From NCBI GenBank assembly GCA_029990175.1, contig JARKIP010000035.1, positions 23,998,501 through 24,062,500 of the forward strand: a stretch of DNA of 64,000 nucleotides, given 5' to 3'. The position numbers were made by a program, and so were the translations under genes. The DNA comes from Petunia secreta. Its lineage: Eukaryota > Streptophyta > Magnoliopsida > Solanales > Solanaceae. This document shows, one piece after another, positions 31,276-43,039 of this stretch (position 1 is its first letter; every line of letters begins with the position of its first letter). A model generated the notes under the pieces. The model was not told where the DNA came from. It saw nothing but the letters and a program-made list of their open reading frames with translations, and searched no databases.

Positions 31276-34200
31276 TCACAAGTAGGTTAGCTTAACAAGA
31301 AAGAGTGCAAGGTGTGTGGAAAATACGCTCTTGTGATAGAGCCAAGCATCAATACCTATGAAAAAGCTTATGTCCCCAAAAGAGACAACATGGTCTTGGC
31401 TCGACAAGAACAAACACTCATTTTCAAAACAAGCAAAGAGATCAAAGTCATGCAAGATGTAGCAATCAAATGTCCTATGACCCCTAAGCTTACTAGCAAC
31501 ACACCAAGCCTTCAAATCAAGTTTATCACAATGTGACACATTGGCTTTGGTATGTCCATCACTCAAGGTGTGCTCAACATATGGGATGGAGTAAGTAAAA
31601 TAGTTCAATTCACAACTAACATCAACTACTCCACTCCCCTTCTTAAGAGCATTCTTACACACACCGAGAGCTACCTCCTCACCTCCCAAATCAACTCCAA
31701 GACAATCCCCCTCACTAGGCAAACTCCAAAGGAAAGTCTCCAAAATAGGTTCTTCATCATTATAGTCCACACAACGAAGGCTAGGACCACTAGAAGAAAG
31801 GCCAACACGACCAATATCAAGACTACTCTCCTCACTTGGAGTTCCAAATGTTGGATCATCCATAGAGCCTAACTTTACAAACCATGGAGGTTCGACTCTA
31901 CTACCGACCCTAGTCCGATACAATTCACCACCACAAATGAGATTGCCTTCAAACATTAGAAATGTGAAAACATGCACCTCAAATTCATGGTCACACAAGA
32001 GCATAGTATCAAGACTAGGTCCTTCACTCTCACTCGAGGAGTCATCGAAAATGAATCGGTCCATCTCACACTCTAGAGACTCCTCAAGGGTACATCCACC
32101 CTCACTACGACACAAGAGACCACCACTATCAATTAAGCAATCAAAGGGAAGAATAAGATTATCATGCAATTCATCTTCACCTTTATCAAATATAGGTGGG
32201 GTGTCATAACAAGGTTCACAAACTAGGTCAACTACGACTTCCTCACTAAAGAGAGGTTCAATGAAAATCGAGCTCACATCATGATGTGGCTTTTCAACCC
32301 TCTCAACTAGTGGTTCAATTTCACACACAAGTTGACCCGAAGGCTCTAAACTAGTTGCAAACACATTATACTCATGCAAATCATTAACTAGCATAGAGTT
32401 GTTACAAGCAAGATCACAAGACAAGGAAGTTTCATGCTTAAGGGAAGAAGAACTATCACATACCTTTGAGTCGCACTCGGGCTCACTCAATATACTTGAA
32501 GCATCATGGGTAGTTCCTTCACCTCGTAGCTCACATTTGGCTTCTCCTTCACCTTGTCTTTCCATCTCGGAACATGGTTGAGGCTCCATCGGCTTGCCTC
32601 CAAGAATACCTACACAAGTACTCAAACAAGTAGAAGAAATAGATAAAGGGTTAAGATTAGAATAAGGGGTGTCCTCACTCTTTTTTCCCTCTTTCTTTTC
32701 CCTCATTCTTCTTTCAAGGCTAGGTGTAGATTCGGGTGGTGACATCCCGCTCACATCACTCAACACATCCTCTCCTTTTTCCACTCGAGGAATGTCACCG
32801 GTCACTCCCTTACTCCTCTCAATCTTTTGTCTCTCAAATTCGGGCGAATTGGGACGAGGCCCAAGAATGCCCATAGCCGGAGTAGGTGGACGTTTTACAT
32901 CAACCCGGAATCTAGGACTTGGAGACTCATTACTTGATGTCTCCTTCTTCTTCATTGGTGAACCACTCGGCTTTAGAAGTGGCGTCGGGCTCACCGTGTT
33001 GACATTTGCCAACTCTTTTGTAGCAGTAGTCCCACCATTGCTTGTGTTTGTAGGACTTCTCGTTTGCACCTTTTCAACCATGGAATGAAGTCCTTGCTCC
33101 TCGCTCCTTTGCATAGCCAAAGAAGGGGCACTAGTAGGCACTCGGCTCCTCGCCCGGTAAGGCACAAAGTCATAGACTCTTTGCCCTACGCCCACAAGAT
33201 ACGCACCCTTCACCACACTATATTGCACCCTCTTCCCCTCCAACCACGGCTCACCCATCCACACATCAACATGACGCATGGGATACACGTCACACCAAAC
33301 ATAGCATTTATAACCTCTATGAGATATGAGTACCCGAGCCTCCTTAGAAACCCACACTCCATCATACTCATAAGGATGCTCTAGTTTATGGCATGGTATC
33401 CTAAGCCTATCAATCAAAGAGGTGCTAATACAATTGGCATCGGTACCACCAATCTTGAGCAAGTATCCTCCAATACCATCTACCTCAACAACGAACCTAC
33501 ATCTACCCAAGTCTTGCACATTGGCACCCAAATGAGAATTTGGACGCCCACAAGTGTCAACACCAACAACTTGGGTCTTCCTTATCCCTCCACTAGTGGC
33601 ATCACCACTAGAACAACCTCCACTTCCCGTCACTCTCCCAACATTAGAAATGTTGTTGGAAGTCGAGGAAGGAACCTTGCCATGGAACCCATAAGTGCCT
33701 CTCGCCTTGGTTCCATAGCCCATAGCACTACTCCTACTACAACCATCCACGCCCCTCACGGCATACATCCCCTTTGTAGCAAAAGCAACACCATTTCTCA
33801 AACCATCCTCCACATGGGAATTAGAAGCATTAGGTCGCTTAGAGTACCTAGAAGATGCAAGCTTCTTCTTCCCCACGGAACAACCACCTCCACCCCCCAT
33901 ACTACTCCCTTGTACACCGTTAGCAACACTAAGAGAAGATGCATAAGAATAACCCCTATGTTCATCATCATCATCAACTCTACCTATGTCACCATCATCA
34001 ATATCAAATTCTTCACAAGAAGAGTAAGTAGGATCATCATACCTTAAAGCGTCACCATCTTCGATTTCTTGACTAGAAGCATAGGCATCATCACATTCTT
34101 CATCACAAGCCTCATAGTCATCATCAATCTCACGATCATCATAGTGAACCGCTTCATCATCATAGGAGCCATGGCTTCCATCATCATAGTAATGGCCATC

Positions 34201-34305
34201 ATCACCCTCATAGGAACCATAGTCTCCATCATCACCATACGAGCCATAGCAACTCGCATCATCGCCACATGAGCCACAATCTACTCCATCATCAACATCC
34301 GACAT
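31276..34305 (-). CDS. Retropepsin-like protein without catalytic Asp, about 1,009 aa, from a non-autonomous LTR element
   Basis: Intact frame. I choose Met 34305 (MSDVDDGVDCGSCGDD), because the same Met is conserved in copy 2; an in-frame Met at 34326 would add seven residues. Residues 1-140 are acidic and rich in Asp, Tyr, Ser and Gly. Residues 140-260 are Gly/Ser-rich and basic (MGGGGGCSVGKKKLASSRYS). Residues about 265-380 resemble Ty3/gypsy retropepsins: CRFVVEVDGIGGYLLKI, NCISTSLIDRLRIP, KLEHPYEYDGVWV, WCDVYPM, MGEPWLEGKRVQY. Where these proteases have catalytic D-[ST/G]-G, this has I-G-G-T, so it should be inactive. Residues 380-560 are Pro/Ser/Lys-rich and probably disordered. The C-terminal 450 residues (for example GSMDDPTFGTPSEESSLDIG) match no family I know but are well conserved in copy 2. 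It may be a packaging or structural protein, a remnant, or something new. Confidence 0.8.
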   Translation of the reverse strand: MSDVDDGVDCGSCGDDASCYGSYGDDGDYGSYEGDDGHYYDDGSHGSYDDEAVHYDDREIDDDYEACDEECDDAYASSQEIEDGDALRYDDPTYSSCEEFDIDDGDIGRVDDDDEHRGYSYASSLSVANGVQGSSMGGGGGCSVGKKKLASSRYSKRPNASNSHVEDGLRNGVAFATKGMYAVRGVDGCSRSSAMGYGTKARGTYGFHGKVPSSTSNNISNVGRVTGSGGCSSGDATSGGIRKTQVVGVDTCGRPNSHLGANVQDLGRCRFVVEVDGIGGYLLKIGGTDANCISTSLIDRLRIPCHKLEHPYEYDGVWVSKEARVLISHRGYKCYVWCDVYPMRHVDVWMGEPWLEGKRVQYSVVKGAYLVGVGQRVYDFVPYRARSRVPTSAPSLAMQRSEEQGLHSMVEKVQTRSPTNTSNGGTTATKELANVNTVSPTPLLKPSGSPMKKKETSSNESPSPRFRVDVKRPPTPAMGILGPRPNSPEFERQKIERSKGVTGDIPRVEKGEDVLSDVSGMSPPESTPSLERRMREKKEGKKSEDTPYSNLNPLSISSTCLSTCVGILGGKPMEPQPCSEMERQGEGEAKCELRGEGTTHDASSILSEPECDSKVCDSSSSLKHETSLSCDLACNNSMLVNDLHEYNVFATSLEPSGQLVCEIEPLVERVEKPHHDVSSIFIEPLFSEEVVVDLVCEPCYDTPPIFDKGEDELHDNLILPFDCLIDSGGLLCRSEGGCTLEESLECEMDRFIFDDSSSESEGPSLDTMLLCDHEFEVHVFTFLMFEGNLICGGELYRTRVGSRVEPPWFVKLGSMDDPTFGTPSEESSLDIGRVGLSSSGPSLRCVDYNDEEPILETFLWSLPSEGDCLGVDLGGEEVALGVCKNALKKGSGVVDVSCELNYFTYSIPYVEHTLSDGHTKANVSHCDKLDLKAWCVASKLRGHRTFDCYILHDFDLFACFENECLFLSSQDHVVSFGDISFFIGIDAWLYHKSVFSTHLALFLVKLTYL

Positions 34306-35385
34306 TGTTGTAACACCAAAGAACAAAACCTCCCAAAAGTCACTCCCTCACGTGTATCACTCAATATATGTACGCTCAAGAGCGAGGCCTTATCAACTTG
34401 GGAACAAAGGTAATCACAACTAGCATGTCCAAGTTAAAGTTCGGAGTGGAATTAATGAGACTCTATGTACGGACGGCTATTTAAAGTGCGCACTTGAGGC
34501 CAAAAGGAGTTCTACGACTCTTCTTTGAATTCTAATCTCCTCTACGCACGAATACCTAATACGCTAAAGGATTAGTGTCTTTCAAGTAGGCCAATTACCT
34601 TCAAAACACTAACCAAGAGGTACGGTAGAAAACGGGACACAAAAGATTCGACTCGAATCGGCACCAAACGGATTTGGAATCGGATGAAATTTTGTTTGTG
34701 ATCTACAAACTCATCATATTTAATGGTCCAATTGGAGTCATGATGTTTGGAAACTGTTCGGAAGCCGTTGCGAACGTTCTGTCCCAAAACTGGAATTCTG
34801 AAATTTTTTTGTTCTTCGCTATCGCGACCAGACGCGCGCGATCGCGAAGGGTAAATTTTTCAAAAAATAATTTTGTTCTTCGCTATCGCGAAATTGCTCT
34901 TCGCGATCGCGAAGGGTTAATTTCTGCGATTTCACAGCAGCTCAAAAACGAGTTTTTGGGCGATTTTGGCCAAATTTTTGGCTCGATTTCAACCCGAAAC
35001 ACAAAACCAACGATACCCAAAGGTGTATACAACTAATATCATCAATCCCCAATAGTTTTTCAACCCCAAACAACAACAACAAGCTTCGATTCGAGATTGA
35101 AGCGTTTTCAAGAATTTTCAAACTTTTGGATTTTGATTTTCAAAATTTTTGAATCGTAACACCAAAACACGAGATATGGGTATCAAAACGACGGGATTAC
35201 AACAAGGAACAAACCCCACTACTTTTTAACACTCGGGGATTCGTATCCAACCCGCTCCACCAATTTTTTTCAACTTTTCTAGTTTTTCAATTTTTTTGTT
35301 TTTCTTCACTTTTCAAGAACAAACAACACAATCACAACAACGACAAGAACAAGACCGAGGATTCGTAAGAACGAAGCCTAGCCGT
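34306..35385 (-). other. Leader of non-autonomous copy 1
   Basis: About 1.1 kb between primer site and ORF. It has a second cluster of GCGATCGC-like palindromes (about 34815-34920; two complete, two as CTATCGCGA) and a stretch at about 34390-34560 closely similar to 51110-51330 in copy 2. No coding region. The conserved part may be a packaging or regulatory region; that is inference. Confidence 0.6.
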
Positions 35386-35397
35386 GCTCTGATACCA
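35386..35397 (-). other. Primer-binding site of non-autonomous copy 1
   Basis: Minus strand TGGTATCAGAGC, two bases from the LTR end at 35400; complementary to initiator tRNA-Met. It shows that the 5' LTR is the right-hand one. Confidence 0.9.
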
Positions 35398-35399
35398 AC

Positions 35400-36240
35400 T
35401 GATGCAACCCAAAACGAGCGGAAGCTAAACACGATACAAATATGCGGAAGCGATAAATAAATAGATAGATGATATCAATGATATCGGGGAAACAAGGATT
35501 GGGAAGTCAAGAAACGAGAAGAAAGAACGGATTAATGAATTCAAGACATGAATTAATAATCCAAAAGGGAGAAAGTGAAACTCGAACCTTACAATGGACT
35601 CAACTAGGTGTCGATCGCCATAGGTTCCAAGTTAACGAGATACATGAAGCCTCGGGCTTCGGACTAGAAAGGCTCGGCCTTCTCTAATTCTCTCTTCTCT
35701 CTATTCGATTCAAGCTAAAAAACTCATCAAATGAAGAGCAATTGTGCTATATATACATTTACACTGAAAATGGACAAAAATGGCCCTTGAAGCTGATTCT
35801 GGCCCGCTGCTCAACTTCTCTTCATCGCGATCGCGCTAGGGAGGATCGCGATCGCGCAGAGCAAAATAATCAACATCGCGATCGCGCCAATAGGCTCGCG
35901 ATCGCGCAAGTCTTCAGCAGCCTCACGATCTCTATCAACTTTGCCTTCGCCTTCGCGTTCAAGGGGCGTTGTCGCGCAGACCAAACCATTCCTCTTCGCG
36001 ATCGCGTGAGAAGTGGTCGCGATCGCGAAGAACAAAAGTTCTTCCTTAGGCAGTGAGCTCCCAGTGTGCTCCCCTGTTTTGCCCTGTTTTGGGCTGCCTG
36101 TTTTCCTGCCCTGTTTCCTCCGTCCTCGGCGCTCCAATGCATGATCTTCCAAGACGTTCCCGGAGGCCTTGACTCGTATCCGTTGTGCACTCGAGCTTGG
36201 CTTTTGATGGTTGTCGTTTAGGCCATTTTATATTGCATCA
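35400..36240 (-). repeat. 5' LTR of non-autonomous copy 1
   Basis: 841 bp, TGATGCAATATAAAATGG at the minus-strand start (36240). I see no difference from 30350-31190. Six GCGATCGC palindromes. Followed by the GTAAA duplication. Confidence 0.92.
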
Positions 36241-36245
36241 GTAAA

Positions 36246-37050
36246 CCTGTCATGAGTGTTTCATTTATATAAAGAAATTACAACTTTGACACAATGAGTG
36301 TCTTAAGTTTCAGTGTACTATTCAAAGTGAAGGATTTATGGGATGAGTATGACTCAGTTGTTCCACCTCTCTCATGTAATTGTGGAAAATCAAAGGATTT
36401 CGTGGCACATATTAGAAATCAAAGATTACTGCAGTTTTTAATGGGCCTTAACTATGGTTATAGTCAAGCTAGGGGTCAAATACTGATGATGGTACCTACA
36501 CCAACTTTGAATCAAGCCTACTATATGATTGTGCAACATGAATGTCAGAGTTTGATTGCAGGGGCGAAAGCTATGGGCAATCTGAACCCGTGGATCCCAC
36601 AACACTATTTGTTGCTAAAGGAAAAGGTCAACAGAGGCAAAAGAAACCTTATAACAACCTATTTTGTGACTACTGCAATATCAAAGGTCTTAGCAGGGAA
36701 AATTGCTCAAGTGTACAAAATGCAGCTACTGCCACAAGAAAGGCCATTTGAGAGCTAAGTGTTGCTCTAATCCTGAAAATTCTGAGAATAGGTTGAACAG
36801 AAATGGAAGTCAATATGGAGGAAATTATGTTACCTATGAAGAGAACACTGTGAATTCCTATAATTCAATAAAGGGTATTGAAAGAGCAGGAAGTCAGATT
36901 ATAGGGCCACACACTGGATCAGGTTATTTCACCAACAATGCACCATCTTCTCATGTTCAGAATGCAGGGGCAAATGCTGCACTAGTATATCATGGTCAGA
37001 ATGCAGGCACTCCACACCCTTCTTCCCTCAAGATCACTTCACTCAACTAA
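36246..37050 (+). pseudogene. Copia gag, C-terminal part
   Basis: Continuation of the gag split at 30349: VKDLWDEYDSVVPPLSCNCG and QRLLQFLMGLNYGYSQARGQ are typical copia gag. A frameshift between about 36560 and 36700 leads to two knuckle-like motifs, CDYCNIKGLSRENC and CSYCHKKGHLRAKC (near 36724-36765). The tail to 37050 is Asn/Ser-rich linker. Confidence 0.85.
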
Positions 37051-37136
37051 TGCACCTGTTAAATAATAACAATATTCATGAGAGGAATGCAAGTGCTAAT
37101 ATGCCAGGTATGCAATTCACTAATAAAAATATCTAA

Positions 37137-40100
37137 AAGTGGATTATAGACACAGGTCCAACAAACCATATGATAAGTGACACATGTGTGTTGCATTGTG
37201 ATAACAAAGTAAACAGTTCAGGTCAAGTTCAAATGCTTAATGGAGAGTCAGCTAGAGTATCACCTGTTGGGAGTTGTCAGCTGACAGGAAGTGAAATCAT
37301 TAAGAATGTTCTGTGTGTCCCAGATTTTAGGTTTAACCTTTTATCTGTATCCAAAGCAACAAGAGATCTGAACTGTTATATTACTTTTTTTCCTAGATTC
37401 TTTATATTCCAGGATCTTATGAGAGGGAGAATCACGAAAATTGGTAAAGAAGTAGATGGCTTATATGAACTTTGCACAAGGAAGGCTGAGGTTGGAGATA
37501 CAAGATAACTGGCTGCACAGGTAGAAGAAAATGCAGAGACTTGGCACAAAAGGATGGGGCATGTTCCTATGGCTGTCCTGAGGAAAATAAGTGATTTCAA
37601 GAGTAAGAATAATTTTGTATTGAATAATTGTGAGATATATCCTCTAGCTAGACAAACAAGAGTTCCTTTCACTAGTAGTAGTAGCAGAACTGATGAGCCT
37701 TTTCGGTTGGTACATTTAGATGTTTGGGGGCCTTACAAAGTTGTAACTTGCAATGGAATGAGATACTTTCTCATAATAGAGGATGATTTTTCTAGAATGA
37801 CTTGGGTATTTTTAATGCATACAAAGTCTGATGTTGTATTGCTTCTTAAAATTTCATTGCTATGGTGGGAAATTATTTTAAGAAAACAAACAGGACCTTT
37901 AGATCAGACAATGGGACTGAGTTTTTCAATCACAATTGCCATGACTTGTTCAGCAAACATGGGATTACTTACCAAAGTTCTTGTCCATACACTCCACAGC
38001 AGAATGGAGTAGTTGGAAGAAGACATAGACACATACTGGAAACAGCTAGAGCAATCAGGTTTCAAGGCCACTTGCTCATAAGATTTTGGGGTGAGTGTGT
38101 GCCGGTAGCTGTACACATAATAAATAGAGTTCTTTCTACAGTTCTGGGGAACAAGTCACCTTATAATGTATTGTATAAAAAGCCTCCTTTACTCTCTCAC
38201 TTATTAGTGGTTGGATGCTTTTTTTATGCTATAAATCTGACCAACAGAGGTGAGTTTGGTCCTAGAGCAATAAAGCCTGTGTTCATGAGCTATGCTGTGA
38301 GACAGAAAGGCTATAAGTTGAATGATATAGCCAACAAAGTTTTCTTCATTAGTAGAGATGTGTATTCAATGAGCAAGTGTTTCCCTTCAAAGTTGAAATA
38401 AAAAAACCTTATACAGAACCACATGTCCAAAGTTTGGACACACTGATGAGTGTTGAAGATGAGCTTCTATTATTTCCTCAACAAGACCCACACACAACTG
38501 TACAGACTGCAGAAGATAAAGCTAGTGTTGATCATGAGCACCAAGAAGCACTTGACCCTGTGCCTGTGTCCACTTGTCAACCTAACCATGTACCATTTCC
38601 AGCTGTTAGAATAGAAGCTGAAACTGCTAGTTTATCCAGAGTTGAGAAACCAGAAAGGTCCAAAAGGCCACTAGTCTGGATGAAAGATTATGTTGGGCCT
38701 GATAAAGGAAGAAACAAGTCCAATGCTTGTTGTTATCCTACATCAGATATCATTAGCTATACAAATGTGTCTGCTCAATATCTGAGTTACTTAAAAACCT
38801 TTTCAAATAAGGTAGAACCAAAGAACTACTGTGAAGCTGCTAAAGATGCCAGATGGGCAGCTGCAATGAAGTCAGAAATACAAGCGCTAGAAGACAACAA
38901 GACCTGGAAGATTGTAACTCTACCATATGGAAAGAGAGCAATAGGCTGCAAGTCGATATACAAGATCAAATACAAAGCAATAGGAGAGATAAAAAGATTC
39001 AAGACTAGGTTGGTGACAAAAAGCTACATCCAAAAGGAAAGATTGGACTACCAAAAAAATTCTCACATGTGGTGAAAATAGTGACAGTTAGAGCTGTTAT
39101 TGCCATAGCAGCTGCTAGAAATTGAGAAATTCAATAAATGGATGTATACAATGCATTCCTTCAAGGGATCTTCATGAAAACGTTACATGGAGTTACCTCA
39201 GGGAGTCAAGGTTACTGGCAGAGGAAGGCAGATCTGCAGGCTAATGAAATCATTATATGGCTTGAAATAAGCCTCTAGACAATGGAATATTAATCTTAGT
39301 TCAGCTCTAATTGCATCTAGTTTTGTGCAAAGTCACAAGGTCTATTCACTTTTCACTAGAAGAGTTAGAGGAGAAATTGTTATAGTCCTGGTTTATGTTG
39401 ATGACCTGTTAATAACTAGGAGTGATAAGAGATTGATACAAGAAACCAAGAACATTTTGCAACACAATTTCAAGATTAAAGACTTAGGAAACTTGATATA
39501 TTTCCTGGGTATTGAGTTTTCATGAAGCAGTGAGGGGATACTGATGCATCAGAGAAAGTAGGTACTGGAACTAATCTCTGATATGGGACTGTCAGGTGCA
39601 AAACCTGTAAGAGTTCCTATGGAGGTGAATCAAAGGCTTACAATAGTGGAGTTTGGCAGGCATTTAAAGTTGAACCATCATGATAAAATGTTAAAAGATC
39701 CAAGCATTTATCAGAGGCTCATAGGGAGATTATTGTACCCAACTGTGACAAGACCTGATATATCTTATTCAGTCCAATGTTTGAGTCAGTTCATGCATGA
39801 ACCCAAGGTGTCATATTTGGAGGCAGCTGTGAGAGTAGTAAGATAGGTCAAGCAGGCACCAGATCTCGGGGTTTTGATGTCAGCTGTAAGTGGTGTGAGT
39901 AATAGGCATATTAGTTCATACTGTGATGTAGATTGGACCTCTTGTCCCAACACAAGAAGATCCATTACATGGTATTTAGTGAAGATTGGTCCTTCTCTGA
40001 TCTCATGGAAGTCAAAGAAGCAAGATACTATTTCCAGGAGTTTAGCAGAAGCTGAACATAGAAGCTTAGCCTCAACAGTTGCAAAATTAATATGGTTGGT

Positions 40101-40425
40101 TGGTCTCTTTAGGGAGCTTGGTGTGACAGTTCAGCTGCCTATTTCAGTTCATAGTTAAAGTAAATCAGCATAACAGATTGCAGCTAACCTTGTGTTCTAT
40201 AAAAGAACAAAATATATTGATATAGATTGTCATTTTATCCGGGAGAAAATTCACAATGGAATGGTTACACCACAATACTTGGCTTCTTCTGATCAACAGA
40301 CAGATCTTTTGACCAAAGGCTTGAGCAGTCCACATCATTTGTATTTGATATCCAAGCTAGGAATGAAGAACATCACACCTCCTAGCTTGAAGGGGGAGAG
40401 GGGTGCTGAGCCCGATATTACTTAG
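37137..40425 (+). pseudogene. Copia protease, integrase, RT and RNase H, broken
   Basis: Protease: WIIDTGPTNHMISD with catalytic DTG but Pro after it. Integrase: HKRMGHVPM zinc region, LVHLDVWGPYKV, then after a frameshift near 37870 FRSDNGTEFFN and PQQNGVVGRRHRHILETAR. RT: KNYCEAAKDARWAAAMKSEI near 38820, broken near 39060, then VLVYVDDLLITRSD (catalytic YVDD, about 39391) and DLGNLIYFLGIEFS. RNase H: SSYCDVDWTSCPNTRRSITW near 39915, SLAEAEHRSLAS, and the last part after a stop at 40156 (LVFYKRTKYIDIDCHFIRE; DLLTKGLSSPHH). At least eight stops or frameshifts. Clade within copia not assigned. Confidence 0.88.
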
Positions 40426-40651
40426 CTAATGTATTACACTTTGTGTCCTAGTCAGCAGTAGTTAGTCCTAGTCAGCAGTAGCAGTTAGTCTAGTCGGTTA
40501 ATGGTGTAAGTTATCACTAGTTAGAATTATAAATATCTAGTTAGTAGAGTTAGTTGTAACCGTTGTCATTTTCATTTATGAAAAAATTTTCCCTAATATT
40601 TCTCTCTCTCACGCTGGTTCCTTGAACCCAGCTAGGTCATGGAAATTGACA
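40407..40651 (+). repeat. 3' LTR of copia element
   Basis: 245 bp, TGAGCC...TTGACA, preceded by GGGGGAGAGGGGTGC. It differs from the 5' LTR at many positions and by a replaced segment near 40560-40600. Confidence 0.85.
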
Positions 40652-40837
40652 GCAAATTTCATCAGTTATTTCATTCTTAGTTACATACACGATAAGGTCA
40701 TGAATCATCTATATATCATGTTCAACTAAGGCCGTTAAACTAATGTTTAACATAAAGAAAGAAGTTTTTTATATGGACACTAGGTAATGGAGACACTAAC
40801 ATAGCTTGTATTTAACTTTTTTTGTATAAACATACAG

Positions 40838-41297
40838 GATAACTGCGACCCAATACACGTTTTGCATTGGATTAAAATATACGACTCCAACTATTGTTTC
40901 CGCCATCGATAATCTAATCCCAGCATTCACTTTTCTCCTAGCAGTCCCACTCGGGTATTTTGTTTCTTCCTCATGTCTCATAATAAATACTCCAATGTAT
41001 ATGCCTTAAGAATATGATATAAACTGGATGCAAATTATTATCATTAGCAGGCTTGAAAAATTGGGACTGAGAAGTAGAGCAGGACTGGCAAAATTGATTG
41101 GAACAATAGTATGCGTTGGAGGAGCTATGTTATTGTCCTTGTATCATGGACCTGTAGTGATTGGCCAACTAGGATTTCATTGGAAATATGCAGAAAATGG
41201 TGGCACAGATGTCAATTCTGGCCATACCAAGTTCCTTTTGGGACCTTTTCTACTTATAATCAGCAGCGTTACCTATGCATTATGGTTAATCATTCAG
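40838..41297 (+). CDS. Transporter gene exons 3 and 4
   Basis: Exon 3 (40838-40954) encodes ITATQYTFCIGLKYTTPTIV and the end of the first EamA domain (AFTFLLAVPLG). Intron 3 is 40955-41050. Exon 4 (41051-41297) encodes LEKLGLRSRAGLAKLIGTIV, the GGAMLLSLYHGP loop, and the first helix of the second EamA domain (LLIISSVTYALWLIIQ). Boundaries: acceptor CATACAG, donor GTATTT, acceptor TTAGCAG, donor GTAATA. Both exons are intact. Confidence 0.9.
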
Positions 41298-41686
41298 GTA
41301 ATATTTGCTTTTCTAAATCTTTTCTTTTTCCTTTTAAAGTATTAATTTCTTTCGGTTTTGCTTGATAGTGACATATAATTTTCAAGTACTAAAAACCATT
41401 CTCTGAGAAATAAATACGTTTACTAAGAGGACCAAAACAACATTAGGTTCGGCAAAAGTGGACATTATCGTTTCACTAAACGTACGAGTGTCTGTAACGT
41501 GTCATTCATTTTTTTTAATTTATTATCTTTATAATTACGTGCGTTGTAATAATATCGTATGTCATTATCACAGTTTTTTTACTTTTGTAAAAATTTAGAA
41601 ATGAGAAGATGGTTAATCAAATAAAAAGAAAAACAAATTAAGAAAGAGGATTATGTATTCTTATTTTCTTCTTTCTCTGTTGTTAG

Positions 41687-41798
41687 GCAAGAGTAAACAA
41701 AAAGTATGCAGCTCCATACTCAAGCACCCTTTTGATGTTCTTCATGGCAAGTTTTCAGTGCGTGATCATCAGCTTTTGCGTCGTACCTAAAGTTTCTA
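41687..41798 (+). CDS. Transporter gene exon 5, left part
   Basis: Starts after TTGTTAG with ARVNKKYAAPYSSTLLMFFM and runs to CVVPKVS, where the Mutator-like element begins. The last nine bases, AAGTTTCTA, are one copy of the target duplication. The exon continues at 47037. Confidence 0.9.
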
Positions 41799-42374
41799 GG
41801 TTCTTTGGCATGGCAGGCCCTCCCAAGTTATTTTTGAATGGAAAAAGGCTCAAGTTTTAATCATGAAGTATAGGGTCCTCTAATTATTAATGGCATTAAA
41901 AACTTTTAATTATCTAACCTTCTCACCCCAAAGTTTTTTATGTTACATAATGGTCCAAGTATAAAAGGCCACTTTTTGCCAATTTTGGCCATAAACCTAG
42001 ATCTACAACAACCCTTCCCTCTCCTCTCCTCCATTTTTCCCTCTCAAATCCTTATTCGTATCATTCTTGTTTCTTCAACCTACACTTTATTTTATGATTG
42101 TTTCATCAATCTAAGCAATCCTAAACGAAATATAACACATATCCATTTCTTATTCTTCGTTAAGAAGATTTGTGAATGTTCATCATTTTTAAATATTGAA
42201 GTTTTTGAAATGGGTTTTAAAAAATCAACCAAATTTTTGTACTGTTTTCAAGTGGGTGTTGTTTAGAATTGTTGGGAATAATAGTGAGAGGTTGAATATA
42301 AAATTTGAAATCATTTGGAGTTAATTTGGACTGGATTTGGTTAATTTTAGACTAAAAGCGATGTTGAAATTTTT

Positions 42375-42600
42375 TCTCAGCGCGATGAACATCTATTAGG
42401 ATGTTCGGAACATCCTGACGGGGAGACGCTTGATACATCCTGACGGATGTTCCAAACATCTTGAACATCAATACAAATGTTCTGAACATCTTGATAGGCA
42501 AGATGCTTCGAATATCTAGAGAGGCGTCGTGAACATCGAGAGATATGTTACTATTAATATCCCGCCAGATGTTTTGATTATCTCTCATGATGTTTAGCAA
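42375..42600. repeat. GATGTTC/GAACATC palindrome cluster, left
   Basis: About ten half-sites GAACATC or GATGTTC (some with one change) in 220 bp, several arranged as palindromes such as GATGTTCGGAACATC near 42411. A matching cluster lies at 45915-46435 in the other half of the element. Confidence 0.8.
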
Positions 42601-43039
42601 ATCTATATTTTACCCATCGAACTATTGTAGAAATGATGACAATTATCAGTAGTAATGACCAATTATACTTGTTAGAGTGATAAATGTTGACAATTATCAG
42701 TAGTGATGACCAATTGACTAACAAGTGATGATCATCTATCGTAGGGTTGTTTTAAACAACCTATTGATGTTCGTCGCATTAAACGGTCGTTCGGATCGCA
42801 CAATTTTTAATGTTGCTATCTTCATCGTATGATGATCCATGCATAGTGGTTTCGAAAATCAAAAAGATGTTTGTCACATGTTATGTGTCGTTCCGAGCGC
42901 CATGTTCAATTTTTTCTATGTTCATCATACTTTTTCACAATTAGAGTAGTTAGCGCGACAAATTATGATGATTGTATAGCTATAAGTGACCAATTATACT
43001 TGTAAGAGTGATAGACTCATCCACTTTCATCACAAAGAC

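Larger units (their letters stand above)
30350..36240 (-). mobile_element. Young non-autonomous LTR retrotransposon with one long ORF (copy 1)
   Basis: Two 841-bp LTRs (30350-31190 and 35400-36240) show no difference that I can see, have ends TGATGCAA...TTGCATCA, and are flanked by a perfect GTAAA duplication (30345-30349, 36241-36245). The primer site is on the minus strand at 35386-35397 and the polypurine tract at 31191-31203, so the element reads right to left. Its only long gene is a 1,009-codon ORF with no RT, RNase H or integrase. The element is very young and must use enzymes from another element. A second, older copy is at 49628-64000. Confidence 0.9.
29567..40651 (+). mobile_element. 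Ty1/copia retrotransposon in intron 2, decayed and split
   Basis: LTRs 29567-29808 and 40407-40651, Met-tRNA primer site at 29809 and polypurine tract GAAGGGGGAGAGGGG at about 40389-40403. Domain order gag, protease, integrase, RT, RNase H is that of copia. The LTRs differ by many substitutions and by an indel block, so the insertion is old. Gag is interrupted by the non-autonomous element at 30350-36240. I find no clear target duplication (actat on the left, gcaaa on the right). It is in the same orientation as the host gene and lengthens intron 2 to about 12 kb. Confidence 0.88.

Noticed and set aside
33388..34047. 219-codon plus-strand ORF opposite the long retropepsin-like ORF
   Set aside because: It is the shadow of the Gly/Ser-rich codons on the other strand. 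The minus frame is intact over 1,009 codons and conserved in copy 2.
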